Shown here: positions 23,649 through 32,666 of the stretch, one piece after another
Layout: each line of letters begins with the position of its first letter
Position numbering within the stretch: the first letter of the stretch is position 1
Assembly (NCBI GenBank): GCA_902780915.1
Contig: CACZHK010000038.1
Coordinates: 1 to 44,344 of the forward strand
DNA length: 44,344 nucleotides
Source of the DNA: Pseudoselenomonas ruminantium
GTDB lineage: Bacteria > Bacillota > Negativicutes > Selenomonadales > Selenomonadaceae
Direction: 5' to 3'
Translations under genes and position numbers: made by a program
The notes under the pieces: model-generated
The model's database searches: none
What the model saw: only the letters and a program-made list of their open reading frames with translations
What the model was told of the DNA's origin: nothing

Positions 23649-25049
23649 TTACAGTGCTCCGCCCATATTCTCCAAAGAATCAATCACCACGGCGCAATCG
23701 GGATCTACACGCTGCATGAGGGCCTTCATCTTGGCCTCCGGCAGGGAGACGCAGCCGCCGGTGAAGGGCTTGTTGGGGCCAAAGCAGTGCATGAAAATGG
23801 CAGAGCCTTTGCCCGGAGTGCCTTCTTCATTGTAGCTGATGTTCAGGCAATATTTGTAATGAGGATTATAGTCCACAATGTGCTCGCTGTCCTCTTTATT
23901 CAAATCAGGAATCTGGCGGAGGTCCACCATCTCGTTGTAATGCTTGCCGGGACGGCCATCGCCTGACCAATAGGCATTTTCATCCACCTGAGTGTAAGGC
24001 AGCTTCGTGCCGGGATTCGGGCTGATGTCAAAGGCCTTGGTGAAGTGGAAGGTGCCCACAGGGGTGCGGCCATCCCCTTCCTTGGTCTTGCCCAGGCCCT
24101 CTTTGCCAATGAAGCCGGGAGTGGTCAGAACCTGCTGCCAGTTGCCCTCGCTGTCCTTCTCATGGAGGGAAATCCAGGCCGTCTGCTTGGCCACGCCCGC
24201 TACCACTACCATCTGCTTTGCCTTGGCGGCTGCAGGCAGCTTCGTCACCCAGGCAGGGCTGTAGACCACTTTGTCCGCAGCATGCACCGACTCGGAATTA
24301 TTCGGGAAAGTGAAGTAAGTCTCCGGATAGGGCTCATTCCTCAGAGTGAAATGCCACCACTCTGTGTCAAGGGGCTTGAAGCCATGGCGCACCATAGCCT
24401 CGCGCAGGAGATGACGATGGTCCAGCTGCTCCTTGGTCAGGTCTCCCTTGAAGTCCGGATGAGAGCGCTCGCCGAAGAAATCGAAGGTGCCCCCCATGTC
24501 CACTTCCTTCTCCGTCTTCATATCAAAGAGGGTGAGGTCAACGGTGCTGCCCCGGCTGTGGCCGGAATAAGCGGCGATGTAGCCCTGGTCAAAAAGCACA
24601 TCTTTGTTGAGGTCGGGGTAGAAATACTCCTTCATGCGGGTATCTTTCAAGTCCAGTGCCCATTCCTTGAAATTATCCACTGCCATCTGAGGACGGTAGG
24701 CATCGAAGATTTTCAGCCGATAGCCCTTTTCCCGCAGCTCATCAGCCACCTGCTTCAGGGCAAAGGCCGCTTCCTTGGTCATCAGCGCCACCGGTTCCTC
24801 ATAGCCTCTGATCCTGTCCCCTACGAAATTATAGGTGGAGTAGTAGCGGATCTCCTGTATCACATCCGGCACCACTTCGGACAGCACCACGAAGCCTGAG
24901 GCATCTGCAGGGTTCACCGCTGCTGCTTCAGCTACCGACACATAGGCAGGCAGGTTCAGTATATCCTGGGGCAAAAAACCGGTGCCCCCCACCAGCAGGC
25001 TCACTGCCAAAGCAGCGCCCGTCAATTTCTTTGCATATCTCTTATACAT
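23649..25049 (-). CDS. Exported fusion: VanX-like D-Ala-D-Ala dipeptidase plus L,D-transpeptidase (YkuD)
   Basis: 466 residues from the ATG at 25049 (GAAGGGGTG upstream). After the signal peptide comes an M15D dipeptidase domain (about residues 50-255) with SGHSRGSTVDLTL (His and Asp Zn ligands) and DTEWWHF (catalytic Glu and His ligand). The C-terminal part (about 300-465) is a YkuD domain with the catalytic motif HCFGPNKPFTGGCVSL. Both act on peptidoglycan in the periplasm: one removes D-Ala-D-Ala dipeptide, the other makes 3-3 cross-links or anchors proteins. The two domains normally occur as separate proteins. Confidence 0.85.
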   Translation of the reverse strand: MYKRYAKKLTGAALAVSLLVGGTGFLPQDILNLPAYVSVAEAAAVNPADASGFVVLSEVVPDVIQEIRYYSTYNFVGDRIRGYEEPVALMTKEAAFALKQVADELREKGYRLKIFDAYRPQMAVDNFKEWALDLKDTRMKEYFYPDLNKDVLFDQGYIAAYSGHSRGSTVDLTLFDMKTEKEVDMGGTFDFFGERSHPDFKGDLTKEQLDHRHLLREAMVRHGFKPLDTEWWHFTLRNEPYPETYFTFPNNSESVHAADKVVYSPAWVTKLPAAAKAKQMVVVAGVAKQTAWISLHEKDSEGNWQQVLTTPGFIGKEGLGKTKEGDGRTPVGTFHFTKAFDISPNPGTKLPYTQVDENAYWSGDGRPGKHYNEMVDLRQIPDLNKEDSEHIVDYNPHYKYCLNISYNEEGTPGKGSAIFMHCFGPNKPFTGGCVSLPEAKMKALMQRVDPDCAVVIDSLENMGGAL

Positions 25050-25390
25050 GAAAATCACCCCTTCAAAATCGTGTATCCTTTTTTATTCTACATAAAATCC
25101 CTCATTCCTGCTCTGTTCTTCATTTATCAGGCATAAACACAAAAAACTTCAATACCATACCTCAGCCTGACCTAATGATGTTTCACGTGAAACATTTGCC
25201 GTCGCTTTTGTTTAACGACTGCCTTCCCGTCCATCTTACCGCCAGATCGCTAATCGCCCCCGCAGTAGCCTTAGGACCAAAGCAGGTAAAACACTTCTTG
25301 GAAGCGAAATAATACATTGTATCTCTCCGATGCAGATAGGGACAAATTGTCAATTTTTCATATCATTTTTTTGCCTGTGGAGGACAAGAA
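25050..25390. other. Intergenic region between the VanX-YkuD gene and the NRPS locus
   Basis: 340 bp without a gene. It holds parS site 4, a 13-bp palindrome AAATTG-T-CAATTT about 40 bp upstream of the NRPS start (within 25341-25357), and the divergent promoters, of which no clear -35/-10 pair could be fixed. It contains no ECF-type box, so the NRPS genes are not part of the peptide regulon by this criterion. Confidence 0.6.
25179..25194. promoter_or_regulatory. parS site 4
   Basis: Perfect TGTTTCACGTGAAACA between the divergent VanX-YkuD and NRPS genes. Confidence 0.92.
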
Positions 25391-27121
25391 ATGTCAGCTG
25401 AAACAAAAAAAATATTAGCGATTTCCGAAGGGGAACGGTATGCCTATGATACCTCCGAAACATGGGTGGAGATATTCAAAAAACAAGTGCAGCAACATCC
25501 CCAAAAGGTGGCTGTAGCCGATGAAAGCGGCAGCATGAGCTACCGTGAGCTAGATGAAGCCTCGGATCAAATAGCCGGTTATCTCCTGGAACATGGTTTG
25601 AAAAAGGAAGCCTTTGTGGCCATCCGCATGGGACGCTGCAAGGAATTCATAGCCGCTGCCCTGGGGGTACACAAAGCCGGCGGTGCCTATGTACCCATTG
25701 ACCTGGAATATCCTGCGGCCCGTATAGCCTATATGCTGGAGGATTCCGAAGCAGGCATCGTCCTGACAGAGAAACTGGTTCGCCAGGCCCTGGAAACCTG
25801 CGCTCCCCTCCCTGCCGAAAAATACAGATGCACCCCCGAGGGCCTTGCCTACATGATCTATACCTCCGGCTCCACGGGAAAACCCAAGGGGGTCATGATA
25901 CAGCACAAGGCGCTGGTGAACTTTGTTCATTTCATCCGCGAGCGTTGGCACTTGACGGAAAAGAGCCGGATTGCCTGCCACTCCAACTTTGCCTTTGATG
26001 CTTCGGTAGAAGATCTGTACCCTGCCCTCACGGCGGGGGGCAGTGTCTATATTGTCCCGGAAGAAGCGCGGCGGGACATTTTTGAAATGAAGGCCTTCCT
26101 CAAGGAACATGAGATCAACGGCGGTTGCTATTCAACACAATTCGGGCAGATGCTAGCGGCAGGCAGCGAACCGCTGGATCTTGACTATATCTGCGTTGGC
26201 GGCGAGGCGATGACACGGCAGCTCAATGTTCGCGGCTCGGTTTATAATACCTACGGCCCTACGGAATTCACGGTAGATGCTACTTACTTTGAACTTGAGC
26301 ATGGAAAGGAATACACGCCCATTCCCATTGGCCGCCCCCTTTACAACTGCGCCGCCTTTATCCTGGGGGAAAAGCAGGAGCTGCTGCCCCTTGGGGAGGT
26401 GGGAGAGCTCTGCCTGTCCGGTCCGCAGCTTGCCAAGGGCTATTGGAAGCGACCTGAGCTTACGGCAGAAAAGTTCATGGAGGTGAAAATTGCTGACGGT
26501 GACGTGCGGCGTGTCTATCGTACGGGAGACCTGGCCCGCTACAATGAGGATGGCCAGCTGGAATTCTTCGGACGCATGGACTTTCAAGTGAAGCTGCGTG
26601 GCTTCCGCATCGAGCTTGGGGAAGTGGAAAGCGCGGCGCTGAAATACCCCGGCATCATACAGGCTGCAGCAGAAGTGAAGCACGATACCCTCTGCCTTTA
26701 CTACACATCGGCCCAGGATATCGACGAGCAGGCCTTGAAGTCCTCCATGGAAGATAGCCTGACGGATTATATGCTCCCCGGCTACTTCATCCGTCTGGAT
26801 AAGATGCCGGAAACCCCCAACGGCAAATTGGACCGCAAGGCCCTGCCGGAACCTGTGCTGGAGCGTTCTGCGGCGTACCTGGCTGGACAATTTCTTCGAG
26901 ATTGGCGGCGACTCCATCAAAGCCATCCGCATGATCAGCTTCCTGCGGGAGCAGGGAATCTTCCTGAAGGCCAACGATGTACTGAAGCACCGCGTGGTGG
27001 AAAAGATTGCCCTCTGTGCCAAGCACAGCTCCGAAGAGGTGCAGGCCAGCCAGGAGCCTATGGAAGGATTGGTGGAAGACAGCGCCATCTTTCTTTTTTA
27101 CAAGGATCTCGACTATCCTGA
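25391..27121 (+). CDS. NRPS loading module: adenylation domain, frame lost before the carrier domain
   Basis: Starts at the ATG at 25391 with GGAGG seven bases upstream. Residues about 20-485 form an adenylation domain: A3 YTSGSTGKPKG (about 156), A4 FDASVEDLY, A5 NTYGPTEF, A7 YRTGDLARYN and A10 NGKLDRKALP (about 476). After residue 495 the translation stops resembling any NRPS; the carrier motif DNFFEIGGDSIKAI appears in the next frame from about 26890. Roughly 25 residues of the normal carrier N-terminus are missing. Real decay or an assembly error are both possible. The pocket residues seen (D-A..E, T-V-D) hint at a basic amino acid substrate. Confidence 0.75.
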   Translation: MSAETKKILAISEGERYAYDTSETWVEIFKKQVQQHPQKVAVADESGSMSYRELDEASDQIAGYLLEHGLKKEAFVAIRMGRCKEFIAAALGVHKAGGAYVPIDLEYPAARIAYMLEDSEAGIVLTEKLVRQALETCAPLPAEKYRCTPEGLAYMIYTSGSTGKPKGVMIQHKALVNFVHFIRERWHLTEKSRIACHSNFAFDASVEDLYPALTAGGSVYIVPEEARRDIFEMKAFLKEHEINGGCYSTQFGQMLAAGSEPLDLDYICVGGEAMTRQLNVRGSVYNTYGPTEFTVDATYFELEHGKEYTPIPIGRPLYNCAAFILGEKQELLPLGEVGELCLSGPQLAKGYWKRPELTAEKFMEVKIADGDVRRVYRTGDLARYNEDGQLEFFGRMDFQVKLRGFRIELGEVESAALKYPGIIQAAAEVKHDTLCLYYTSAQDIDEQALKSSMEDSLTDYMLPGYFIRLDKMPETPNGKLDRKALPEPVLERSAAYLAGQFLRDWRRLHQSHPHDQLPAGAGNLPEGQRCTEAPRGGKDCPLCQAQLRRGAGQPGAYGRIGGRQRHLSFLQGSRLS

Positions 27122-30100
27122 AAGCGACTATTTCAATCAGTCCACTTTGCTGGAGTGGAACGGCAAAACAGATATGACGGCCTTGCAGACGGCCTTTGAC
27201 GGTCTCACCTTCCAGCACGATATGCTCCGCACGCGCTTCGAGCAGGGGCATCTCTTTGTGAAGGCGGCAGCAGCCGGAGAGCATGGGGTGACCCTTGAGG
27301 AATACACCCTGCCAGATGATACCGCTAAGATAAAGGAACTCTGCGAGGAAATCCAGTCCCATCTGGCGGTGGGAAAAGCACTGGTGAGAGCAGCCCTCCT
27401 TCATGCGGGCGCCAGGGATCTCTTTTTCATCACGGCTCATCATACCATCGTAGACGGCATTTCCTGGCGCATCCTGCTGGAGGATTTGGAGACGGCCTAT
27501 GGGCAGGCTATCGAGCAGGAACCAGTGAAACTCCCCCAAAAGACACATACCTATCAAGACTATGCCCTCGCCATGAAGGAGTACAGGGACAGCTATGCCC
27601 TTTCCCTGGAAATCCCCTATTGGCAGGATATCCAGCAGAAGGTTCTCGCCATGGAAACATCAAACGGCAAGGACTACAGCCGCCATTTTGCCCAGCTGGA
27701 AGTCTCCATGGACAGGCCGGAGACCAACAGGCTGCTCTCGGCTAACCTTTCCTCTTACCAATTGGAGATCAACGACTTGTTGCTGACGGCGGTGGGCAGG
27801 AGCTACCGGCAGACTTTCGGCAGGGACTCACTGTCCCTGCAGCTGGAAGGCCATGGCCGCGAATACCTGGGCAGAGAACTGCTGACAGACCGCACTATCG
27901 GCTGGTTTACCTCAATCTATCCTGTCGTGCTGGAGAATATAAGCGGCGATGCACAGCATGACCTCATCCGCGTGAAGGAGACGCTGCACCGCATCCCCAA
28001 CAAGGGAGTCGGCTATAATATCCTGGCTTTTGTACCGGGCAAGGATAACCTGGAGTTTGAACGGGAGCGCATCCCCAAACTAGTGTTCAACTATCTCGGC
28101 GATGTAGCGGGAACTGAGGACAACAGGAAGTATTTTGCCCCGGACAGCAGGGACGGCTTTTCTGCAGGCCTTGACTATCAAGCGGCGAAAAACTGTGACG
28201 GCCCGGATCTTGCTCTCAACTGCTTGATTGACGACGGCAGGTTTTCCCTGTATCTGAACTACAATACGGAGCTATATGACGAAAAAACAGCCCGGTCATT
28301 TGCTCAGGGCATCCTGAGGGAAATCGGGGAGCTGGCCGCACATCTGGAGGGTGTCCGCCAGCCTGTCATCACTGCCTCGGATCTGGGTGAGACTGCCTGG
28401 AGCCAGGAAGAATTCAGCGCCGTGGTAGCCGAATTTGCCGAAAGAAACGAGCATCTCCAGAGAATCTATCCCCTTACCCCGCTGCAGGAGGGCATGCTTC
28501 TTGCCCATGTCACCGATCCCACGGCCTATGCCTATCGCCTGGTGGATATCTATGCCCTGGACTTCCTGCCCACTGAAAAGGAGCTTCGCATGGCCCTGGA
28601 TGCTCTGGCCGCAAAACATGAAGTCCTCCGCACCGCCATCATCTATGAGGGGGTAGCAGTGCCTCGTCAGGCCATTACGGACAGGCTGCCCGGTCTTGCC
28701 ATGGTGGATATCAGCAAGGAGCAGGACACCTTTGCCGCTGCCAGCAGGATACGGGAGAGGCTCCTCAGGGAGGGCTTTGACCTGCAGAGAAAGCCGCTGT
28801 TCCAGGTCACCTGCGCCAAGACCTCTGAAAACAGTGCCTGCCTTATCACAGCCGTCCATCACATCATCGTGGACGGCTGGTGCGTGGGCACATATCTGAG
28901 TGACTTCGAACGCTTCCTGCAAATGGCCAGGGAGGGTATAACGCCCCCTGAACTCCCCTCCCCCGGGAACGGTCTGTATGAGTCTATGGTCAGGCAGCTC
29001 ATTGCCAAAGACAGAAAAGCAGCTGCGAAATATTTCTCCGGGCTGTTGGCAGGCTATGATAATAAGGCGGAAATCCCTGCCTACGGAACCATAAGTGAAA
29101 ATGAGCGTTATAGGGACAATCGAATCATCAGGAAGCTGGATGCCGGGCTTGTCGGGCAGTTTGAACAGATGTGCCGCAGCGTGGGAGCTACCCTTGCCAG
29201 TGGCATGGAACTTGTCTGGGGCATGGTGCTCCAGACCGTCTGCCGCCTGGATGATGTGGTGTTCGCCAAGGTAGTTTCCGGCAGGGACAATACCTCAGCC
29301 GATGTCTCCGAGCTGGTAGGACTTTTCATCAACTCCGTACCCGTACGGGTAAAGACAGACAAGGAATCCACGGCGGCAGAACTCCTGCAGGAGCTTCATG
29401 AACAGGCCCTGGCAGGAAATGAATTTGACTTATGCCCTCTGGCGGATATACAAGAAGCATTGGGCATGACGGAGGGGCTCATTTATTCCATCCTGTCCTT
29501 TGAGAACTACGGGGACGATGAAGAAAATCTTTCCCTGCTGCATCCCCTGCTCGTCAAGGAAGAACATGTGGGCAGTTATGTCGGTCTTGATGCAACCGCT
29601 ATGGCCGATGGCAGCATAGAGGCTATTCTTTCCTTCGATCCGAACCGTTACCGCAAGGTTGAGATGGAGCGCATCTTTGCCCTCATGGAACATTACCTTG
29701 CCTGCATGGCGGAGCAGCCCCATCGCCCGCTTCGCTCCCTGCCGTTGCTGAACAAGCAGCAAGAAGCGGAGATCATCGCACTTTCTCAAGGCGAAACGTA
29801 TGAATATAACAAAACAGACACCTGGATGAATCTGTTCCTGAAACATGTGCAGGCCACACCGGATAAAACTGCCGTCGTGGACAGCACGGGGAAGTTCAGC
29901 TATAGGGAACTGGACGATGCCTCCAACAGCATAGCGGCATGGCTCATAGCCAAAGGTGTAATAGAGGGAAGCTTCGTAGCGCTTCGCATGGGTCGCGTGA
30001 AAGAATTCCTTGCCGCCGTGATTGCCACGCAGAAAGCTGGCGCAGCCTATGTCCCCATCGACCCGACTTATCCTGAAGATCGCATTGCTTACATGCTGGA

Positions 30101-31556
30101 GGACTCAGAGGCCCGGGCCCTTTTGACAGAAGAAACTGCGGCGGAGGCCATCGCAAAATATCCCCAGGCAAAGGCTATCAATCGTGCAGTGCCGGCGGGA
30201 CGCGCCTACATGATCTACACATCCGGCTCCACAGGAAAGCCCAAGGGGGTAGTGCAGAGCCATCATTCCTTGCGCACCTATGTGGACTGGCGGATTGCAA
30301 AGCTCGATATCACAGAAAAAAGCGTTCATGCCGTACATCCGAGTTTTTCCTTTGATGCATCTTTAGAAGATCTGATCTGCCCCCTCGCAGGCGGGGCTGA
30401 GGTCCACATCCTTTCTGAGGAATTGCGCCGCGATATGGTTGAGATGAAGGAATACCTGATAGCACATGGCATCACCGGAATCTCTTTTTCAACCCAGATT
30501 GGCATGGCTATGTTAAATCAGTATCCGGATCTGCCGCTGCAATATGTGGTGATGGGCGGAGAGAAAATGCTGCCCTGCAAGAAAACGAACATCCGGCTCA
30601 TCAATGGATATGGCCCCACGGAGTTTACCGTGTGTTCCTCCTACCATGTGGTAGATCAGGAAAAGGACCTGGATATTCCCATCGGACGTCCTGTCCCCAA
30701 CACCTATTCCTTCATCTGTGATGCCTATGGTCATCTTCTGCCACAGGGAATGACGGGGGAACTGTGCCTGGCGGGCCCCCAGCTTGCGGAGGGCTACTGG
30801 AAGAAACCCGAACTGACAGCCAAGAGCTTTGTGGCCTGTCCTTTCCTGAAAGGGCAAAAGATGTACCGCACAGGAGACCTGGCCCGCTACAATGAGGCCG
30901 GCGAACTGGAATACCTGGGGCGCATCGATCATCAGGTGAAGCTGCGCGGATTCCGCATAGAACTGGGCGAGATCGAGAACCACGCCAGCCGGTACCCCGG
31001 CATTGGCCAGGTGGCAGCAGCGGTGGTGAAGGATCAGCTTGTCCTTTACTACACCCAGGCAGAGGGCGCAAGGATAGAGCTGGAACAGCTCAAGCATTTT
31101 CTGGCAGAGACGCTGGCAGAATACATGGTGCCGACGGTCTATATCCCATTGGATGCCATGCCCATGACCCCAAATGGCAAAATCAATCGAAAGATCCTGC
31201 CCATACCGGATTTCCAGGTTCGTCAGAGTGCCTATGAGGCGCCCATCAACGAGCGGGAGAGAAAGCTCTGCGATGCCTTTGCAAAAGTTTTGGGCATGGC
31301 AGAAAACAGCGTGAGCAGAAACGATGATTTCTACCTTCTGGGCGGCAACTCCATAAAATCCATGCTGGTCATGACCCAGGCAGGCCTGGAGGGACTGAGC
31401 GCCAAGACCATCTTCAAGTGCAAGACCCCCAGACGCATTGCGGAGGACAATCCCCGCCACTTTGGCACAGATATTGATGATAGACGACCAATTTATGGAT
31501 ATACATTCGCCTATGTACAATCTCCCCAGCTTTTACCGCTTCGAAGCCAGACTTGA
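26931..31556 (+). CDS. NRPS continuation: PCP1 (part) - E - C - A - PCP2
   Basis: 1541 residues; homology really starts at about 26889 in this frame, so the first ATG (26931) is not a genuine start. Order: rest of carrier 1; epimerisation domain (HHTIVDGISW, about 170; NYLGD); condensation domain (PLTPLQEGML, HHIIVDGWC about 642), expected to accept a D-residue; adenylation domain (YTSGSTGKPKG about 1094, NGYGPTEFTV about 1224, NGKINRK); carrier 2 with LLGGNSIKSM (Ser about 1473). After the carrier the frame again ceases to match, and the next domain continues in another frame from about 31440. The product would carry a D-configured first residue. Confidence 0.8.
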   Translation: MISFLREQGIFLKANDVLKHRVVEKIALCAKHSSEEVQASQEPMEGLVEDSAIFLFYKDLDYPESDYFNQSTLLEWNGKTDMTALQTAFDGLTFQHDMLRTRFEQGHLFVKAAAAGEHGVTLEEYTLPDDTAKIKELCEEIQSHLAVGKALVRAALLHAGARDLFFITAHHTIVDGISWRILLEDLETAYGQAIEQEPVKLPQKTHTYQDYALAMKEYRDSYALSLEIPYWQDIQQKVLAMETSNGKDYSRHFAQLEVSMDRPETNRLLSANLSSYQLEINDLLLTAVGRSYRQTFGRDSLSLQLEGHGREYLGRELLTDRTIGWFTSIYPVVLENISGDAQHDLIRVKETLHRIPNKGVGYNILAFVPGKDNLEFERERIPKLVFNYLGDVAGTEDNRKYFAPDSRDGFSAGLDYQAAKNCDGPDLALNCLIDDGRFSLYLNYNTELYDEKTARSFAQGILREIGELAAHLEGVRQPVITASDLGETAWSQEEFSAVVAEFAERNEHLQRIYPLTPLQEGMLLAHVTDPTAYAYRLVDIYALDFLPTEKELRMALDALAAKHEVLRTAIIYEGVAVPRQAITDRLPGLAMVDISKEQDTFAAASRIRERLLREGFDLQRKPLFQVTCAKTSENSACLITAVHHIIVDGWCVGTYLSDFERFLQMAREGITPPELPSPGNGLYESMVRQLIAKDRKAAAKYFSGLLAGYDNKAEIPAYGTISENERYRDNRIIRKLDAGLVGQFEQMCRSVGATLASGMELVWGMVLQTVCRLDDVVFAKVVSGRDNTSADVSELVGLFINSVPVRVKTDKESTAAELLQELHEQALAGNEFDLCPLADIQEALGMTEGLIYSILSFENYGDDEENLSLLHPLLVKEEHVGSYVGLDATAMADGSIEAILSFDPNRYRKVEMERIFALMEHYLACMAEQPHRPLRSLPLLNKQQEAEIIALSQGETYEYNKTDTWMNLFLKHVQATPDKTAVVDSTGKFSYRELDDASNSIAAWLIAKGVIEGSFVALRMGRVKEFLAAVIATQKAGAAYVPIDPTYPEDRIAYMLEDSEARALLTEETAAEAIAKYPQAKAINRAVPAGRAYMIYTSGSTGKPKGVVQSHHSLRTYVDWRIAKLDITEKSVHAVHPSFSFDASLEDLICPLAGGAEVHILSEELRRDMVEMKEYLIAHGITGISFSTQIGMAMLNQYPDLPLQYVVMGGEKMLPCKKTNIRLINGYGPTEFTVCSSYHVVDQEKDLDIPIGRPVPNTYSFICDAYGHLLPQGMTGELCLAGPQLAEGYWKKPELTAKSFVACPFLKGQKMYRTGDLARYNEAGELEYLGRIDHQVKLRGFRIELGEIENHASRYPGIGQVAAAVVKDQLVLYYTQAEGARIELEQLKHFLAETLAEYMVPTVYIPLDAMPMTPNGKINRKILPIPDFQVRQSAYEAPINERERKLCDAFAKVLGMAENSVSRNDDFYLLGGNSIKSMLVMTQAGLEGLSAKTIFKCKTPRRIAEDNPRHFGTDIDDRRPIYGYTFAYVQSPQLLPLRSQT

Positions 31557-32646
31557 CGCAGAAAGACTTGCCAAAGCTGTGGATACGGCAGCAGCACAGC
31601 ACCCATCTCTCAGCTCTGTTTTCAAATTCGATGAAGACGGCATCATCAGGCAGCACATTGAGCCGGCTATCCTGCCTCCCACTACGGTTGAGGATATCAC
31701 GGAGGCTGATTTAGACAGACTGTCTGCCACTCTGGTCAAGCCGTTCCATATGTTCGGCCATGGACTTTTCCGCTCAAAGGTTTTCCGCTGCGGAGAAACT
31801 GTCTACCTCTTCCTGGAGGTGCATCATACGGTTTCTGACGGCACCTCCCAGAGTGTTTTGCTCAGAGACATCGCCAGAGCCTACTGGGGCCAGACATTGG
31901 AACAAGATTATTTTTACAGCTACCTGAGGCAGGAAGAGGAAGCCAAAGAAACCAAGGCATTTGATGAAGCCAGGCAGTATTTCCGGAATCTCCTGGGTGA
32001 CAAAAATTGGTGCAGGATCCCTACGCCTGATTTCGAAACCTGGGAGACGGATTCCAGCATAGAAGCGGAGGATGGTGTCCTTACTGTAGGGCAGATGGAG
32101 GCAGCAGAAAAGCGCTGCGGCTTTTCCCGTGCAGTGCTTGCCATCACCGCAGCCATGCTGGCTTTGCAGGAATACTGCCACAGGGATGAAATCAATGTGG
32201 ATTACCTCAACAGCAACCGCACGGAAAAATATCTGCAAAATACAGTGGGCTTAGTGTTCAAGCTCCTGCCCCTGGCTGTGGATCTGCAGCAGTATCCTTC
32301 GACGGAGCACCTGCTGCGGGAAGTGAATCGTCAGGTCATTGAAAGTTTTGCCAACAGCATTTGCGACTACAGCGCCAAAGAAAACATCGCAGAGGAAGAC
32401 GCCATCGTGGTCAACTACGTTGCACAATTGGGTGATGCCTCCAACATGGAAGGCTTTGAAGCGACGGAACTCCCCCTGGCAGGTGTGGACGAAACCATGG
32501 CGGGACACGCAGATCTCTATCTCAAGGAACAAAACGGCCAGGTCAATATCCATATCGAGTATCTGGCTCACGCCTATGCCCCAGGCAGCATCAGGAGGTT
32601 CCTGGAGATCTACATCAAGCATCTCAAACAGTTGGTGAATGGATAA
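31438..32646 (+). CDS. NRPS terminal condensation-like domain (C*), out of frame with the preceding module
   Basis: 402 residues; the first codon is a TTG without a convincing RBS, so it was probably fused to the preceding carrier before a frameshift near 31440-31480. It is a condensation/acyltransferase-fold domain with HHTVSDGTS (His-His...Asp-Gly) around residue 123 and a conserved DYFYSYL segment. It is paralogous to the C-terminal domain of the protein at 34044-37169. It stands where a thioesterase would be expected, so it may release or join the peptide by condensation. Confidence 0.72.
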   Translation: MRRTIPATLAQILMIDDQFMDIHSPMYNLPSFYRFEARLDAERLAKAVDTAAAQHPSLSSVFKFDEDGIIRQHIEPAILPPTTVEDITEADLDRLSATLVKPFHMFGHGLFRSKVFRCGETVYLFLEVHHTVSDGTSQSVLLRDIARAYWGQTLEQDYFYSYLRQEEEAKETKAFDEARQYFRNLLGDKNWCRIPTPDFETWETDSSIEAEDGVLTVGQMEAAEKRCGFSRAVLAITAAMLALQEYCHRDEINVDYLNSNRTEKYLQNTVGLVFKLLPLAVDLQQYPSTEHLLREVNRQVIESFANSICDYSAKENIAEEDAIVVNYVAQLGDASNMEGFEATELPLAGVDETMAGHADLYLKEQNGQVNIHIEYLAHAYAPGSIRRFLEIYIKHLKQLVNG

Positions 32647-32666
32647 CGCGAAGGGGTGGCCGATGA

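Noticed and set aside
25391..27121. Programmed frameshift joining the NRPS frames
   Set aside because: No slippery sequence was seen at the junction and domain sequence is actually missing, so deletion or error is simpler.
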